Assembly: GCF_900176505.1 (NCBI RefSeq)
Contig: NZ_FWYB01000005.1
Span: forward strand, 248,001 to 312,000
DNA from: Pedobacter nyackensis
GTDB taxonomy: Bacteria > Bacteroidota > Bacteroidia > Sphingobacteriales > Sphingobacteriaceae
DNA: 64,000 nucleotides
Direction of reading: 5' to 3'
Part shown: piece after piece, positions 62,761 to 64,000 of the stretch
Numbering within the stretch: position 1 is the first letter of the stretch
How the letters are laid out: every line of letters starts with the position of its first letter
Translations under genes and position numbers: made by a program
The notes under the pieces: generated by a model
What the model saw: only the letters and a program-made list of their open reading frames with translations
The model's database searches: none
Told to the model about the DNA's origin: nothing

Positions 62761-64000
62761 TCGCAAGATCTTCTCCAGGGAGATTTTAAATTTAATTATG
62801 GTTAAAAAGTTAAAATGGAATGTTATTGGGCTGATGCTCCTGATGTTCCTGAATATGGCTAGTGCTGTGCGAGCGCAACAGTTGAAAACCTCATCCTTAC
62901 CGGTAAAGCAGTTTGCCCATCCGGAGCGTATCCGTTATGACGGTGCTTGTATGAACATTGAAGGCAAGGACGTTTTTATATATAGTGCTGCCTTTCATTA
63001 TTTTCGCTGTCCGCAGGAGTTATGGCGCGATCGTTTTAGAAAGATCAAAGAAGCCGGTTTTAATACTGTGGAAACCTACATTGCCTGGAATTGGCATGAA
63101 CGCACTATGCCTTCCGGACTGGATGATTATTCTAAATTAGATTTTAAGGATCTGAAAGCCTGGTTGAAGATGGCACAGGAGGAGTTTGGGTTTTACACCA
63201 TTGTGCGTCCCGGTCCGTTTCTTTGTGCCGAATGGTCAGGTGGGGGTTATCCGCGCTGGCTGGCCAAGTTTGGTCCCGGTAAAGGTGGATTGTGGTTACG
63301 TGGTGCCGATCCTGAGCATATTAAATGGTCTGTTCATTGGTATAATGCCGTTTCTAAAGCGTTAGCTCCGGAACAGATCACCCGAAAGAAGAAGGGACAG
63401 AAGGGGATTATTATGTTTCAGATCGAAAATGAATATGATGCACACGGGACTAAAGACAAAGAAGTTTTTTTAAAGGCCTTGTATCATTCTTATAAAAACA
63501 ATGGCATTGATGTTCCATTGTTTACCTGCCTTACCGGTCAAACCAGGGCGAGTAAGGATTCGGAACTGTCGCAGGTATTCGATTGCGATAATTATTATGT
63601 AGCCAATTTGAGCGATGCACCCAGTTGTGCCCGTCGTATGTTTGATCTTCGCAGACGTCAAAGCAATGCACCTGGATTTGTGACTGAATTACAGGGAGGT
63701 TGGTTTTCTTTGGTAACCGGAACATTGAGCGAAGAACACTATTCTGATGCACGACACTTTAAAGCGATTGGTTTAATGAGTATGCTTGGTGGTGGCACCG
63801 GCATCAATTATTATATGTTTTTTGGTGGTACTCATTTTGAGGGTTGGGGTGCACGGGGCATGACCACCAGTTATGACTACAATGCAGCCATCAGGGAAAG
63901 TGGAGCAACAGGACCAAAATATTTTGCGGCCAAAGCCCTTGGTGAATTTATCCATACGTATGGATCTAAATTGGTAAGATCAGTAGGTGGGCCCTGTGAG
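62732..64000 (+). CDS. GH35 family beta-galactosidase, partial (runs past window end)
   Basis: 423 codons, open to the last base. From ATG 62732 a 22-residue extension precedes a signal peptide (MVKKLKWNVIGLMLLMFLNM, then ASAVRAQ); ATG 62798 is an alternative start. GH35 TIM barrel with FHYFRCPQELWRDRFRKIKE, VRPGPFLCAEWSGGGYPRWL, acid/base Glu in GIIMFQIENEYDAHG and nucleophile Glu in FVTELQGGWFS. Exo-beta-galactosidase acting with the GH2 and GH110-like enzymes. The long extension mirrors the GH2 gene start. Confidence 0.93.
   Translation, partial: MFKKSYTQMFRKIFSREILNLIMVKKLKWNVIGLMLLMFLNMASAVRAQQLKTSSLPVKQFAHPERIRYDGACMNIEGKDVFIYSAAFHYFRCPQELWRDRFRKIKEAGFNTVETYIAWNWHERTMPSGLDDYSKLDFKDLKAWLKMAQEEFGFYTIVRPGPFLCAEWSGGGYPRWLAKFGPGKGGLWLRGADPEHIKWSVHWYNAVSKALAPEQITRKKKGQKGIIMFQIENEYDAHGTKDKEVFLKALYHSYKNNGIDVPLFTCLTGQTRASKDSELSQVFDCDNYYVANLSDAPSCARRMFDLRRRQSNAPGFVTELQGGWFSLVTGTLSEEHYSDARHFKAIGLMSMLGGGTGINYYMFFGGTHFEGWGARGMTTSYDYNAAIRESGATGPKYFAAKALGEFIHTYGSKLVRSVGGPCE

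Overview
The window looks like a chromosomal segment of a Bacteroidota bacterium of the Sphingobacteriaceae type (Pedobacter-like). The evidence is the low-GC sequence, three SusC/SusD outer-membrane pairs each preceded by an ECF sigma factor and a FecR-type anti-sigma factor, and a promoter of the Bacteroidota form TTTG-N19-TAnnTTTG in front of a tRNA gene. No tools were used; family calls rest on motif recognition.

Region 1 (1-12534, minus strand) is a branched-chain amino acid cluster in the order ilvE, ilvD, ilvB, ilvN, a DinB-fold gene, ilvC, a tandem ABC ATPase, leuA, leuC, leuD, and a second isopropylmalate/citramalate synthase-type gene cut by the window start. It is headed by a 27-codon leader ORF packed with Ile, Leu and Val codons. 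A Rho-independent terminator follows whose 5' arm can also pair with the last codons of the leader, which is the layout of a transcription attenuator. Hairpins after ilvC and after leuD may split the transcript.

Region 2 (13001-17250) has atpC and atpD (minus), a dTDP-4-dehydrorhamnose reductase-like gene, a peroxiredoxin, tRNA-Arg(ACG) with promoter and terminator, an 11-bp tandem repeat and the remnant of a serine recombinase beside the tRNA.

Region 3 (17359-20660) is a GntR/LacI-type regulator divergent from murQ and a sugar MFS permease, probably a MurNAc/amino-sugar uptake and recycling unit.

Region 4 (20819-64000, all major genes plus strand) holds three polysaccharide utilization loci (PULs). 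PUL1 (20819-33324): sigma, FecR, SusC, SusD and two large secreted proteins of uncertain family. PUL2 (33834-46805): sigma, FecR, SusC, SusD, a GH129-like TIM-barrel enzyme, GH92 and GH97. PUL3 (50558 to beyond 64000): sigma, FecR, SusC, SusD, GH2, GH110-like beta-helix and GH35, suggesting a galactose-rich glycan. All three SusC proteins carry an N-terminal STN signalling domain, so each locus should sense its glycan by the SusC-FecR-sigma relay.

Between PUL2 and PUL3 lies a scarred stretch (IS1182-type transposase remnant and other gene fragments). It is followed by a near-exact second copy of the PUL2 fecR-susC intergenic region, which ends immediately upstream of an unusual regulator with an AraC cupin and HTH at the N terminus and a LacI-type sugar-sensor domain at the C terminus. 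The copied segment contains a motif (GGCTAGGGA-N15-CGTCTTAT) that also lies upstream of PUL2 fecR and susC and looks like the target of an ECF sigma factor. The PUL2 sigma factor may therefore also control this hybrid regulator.
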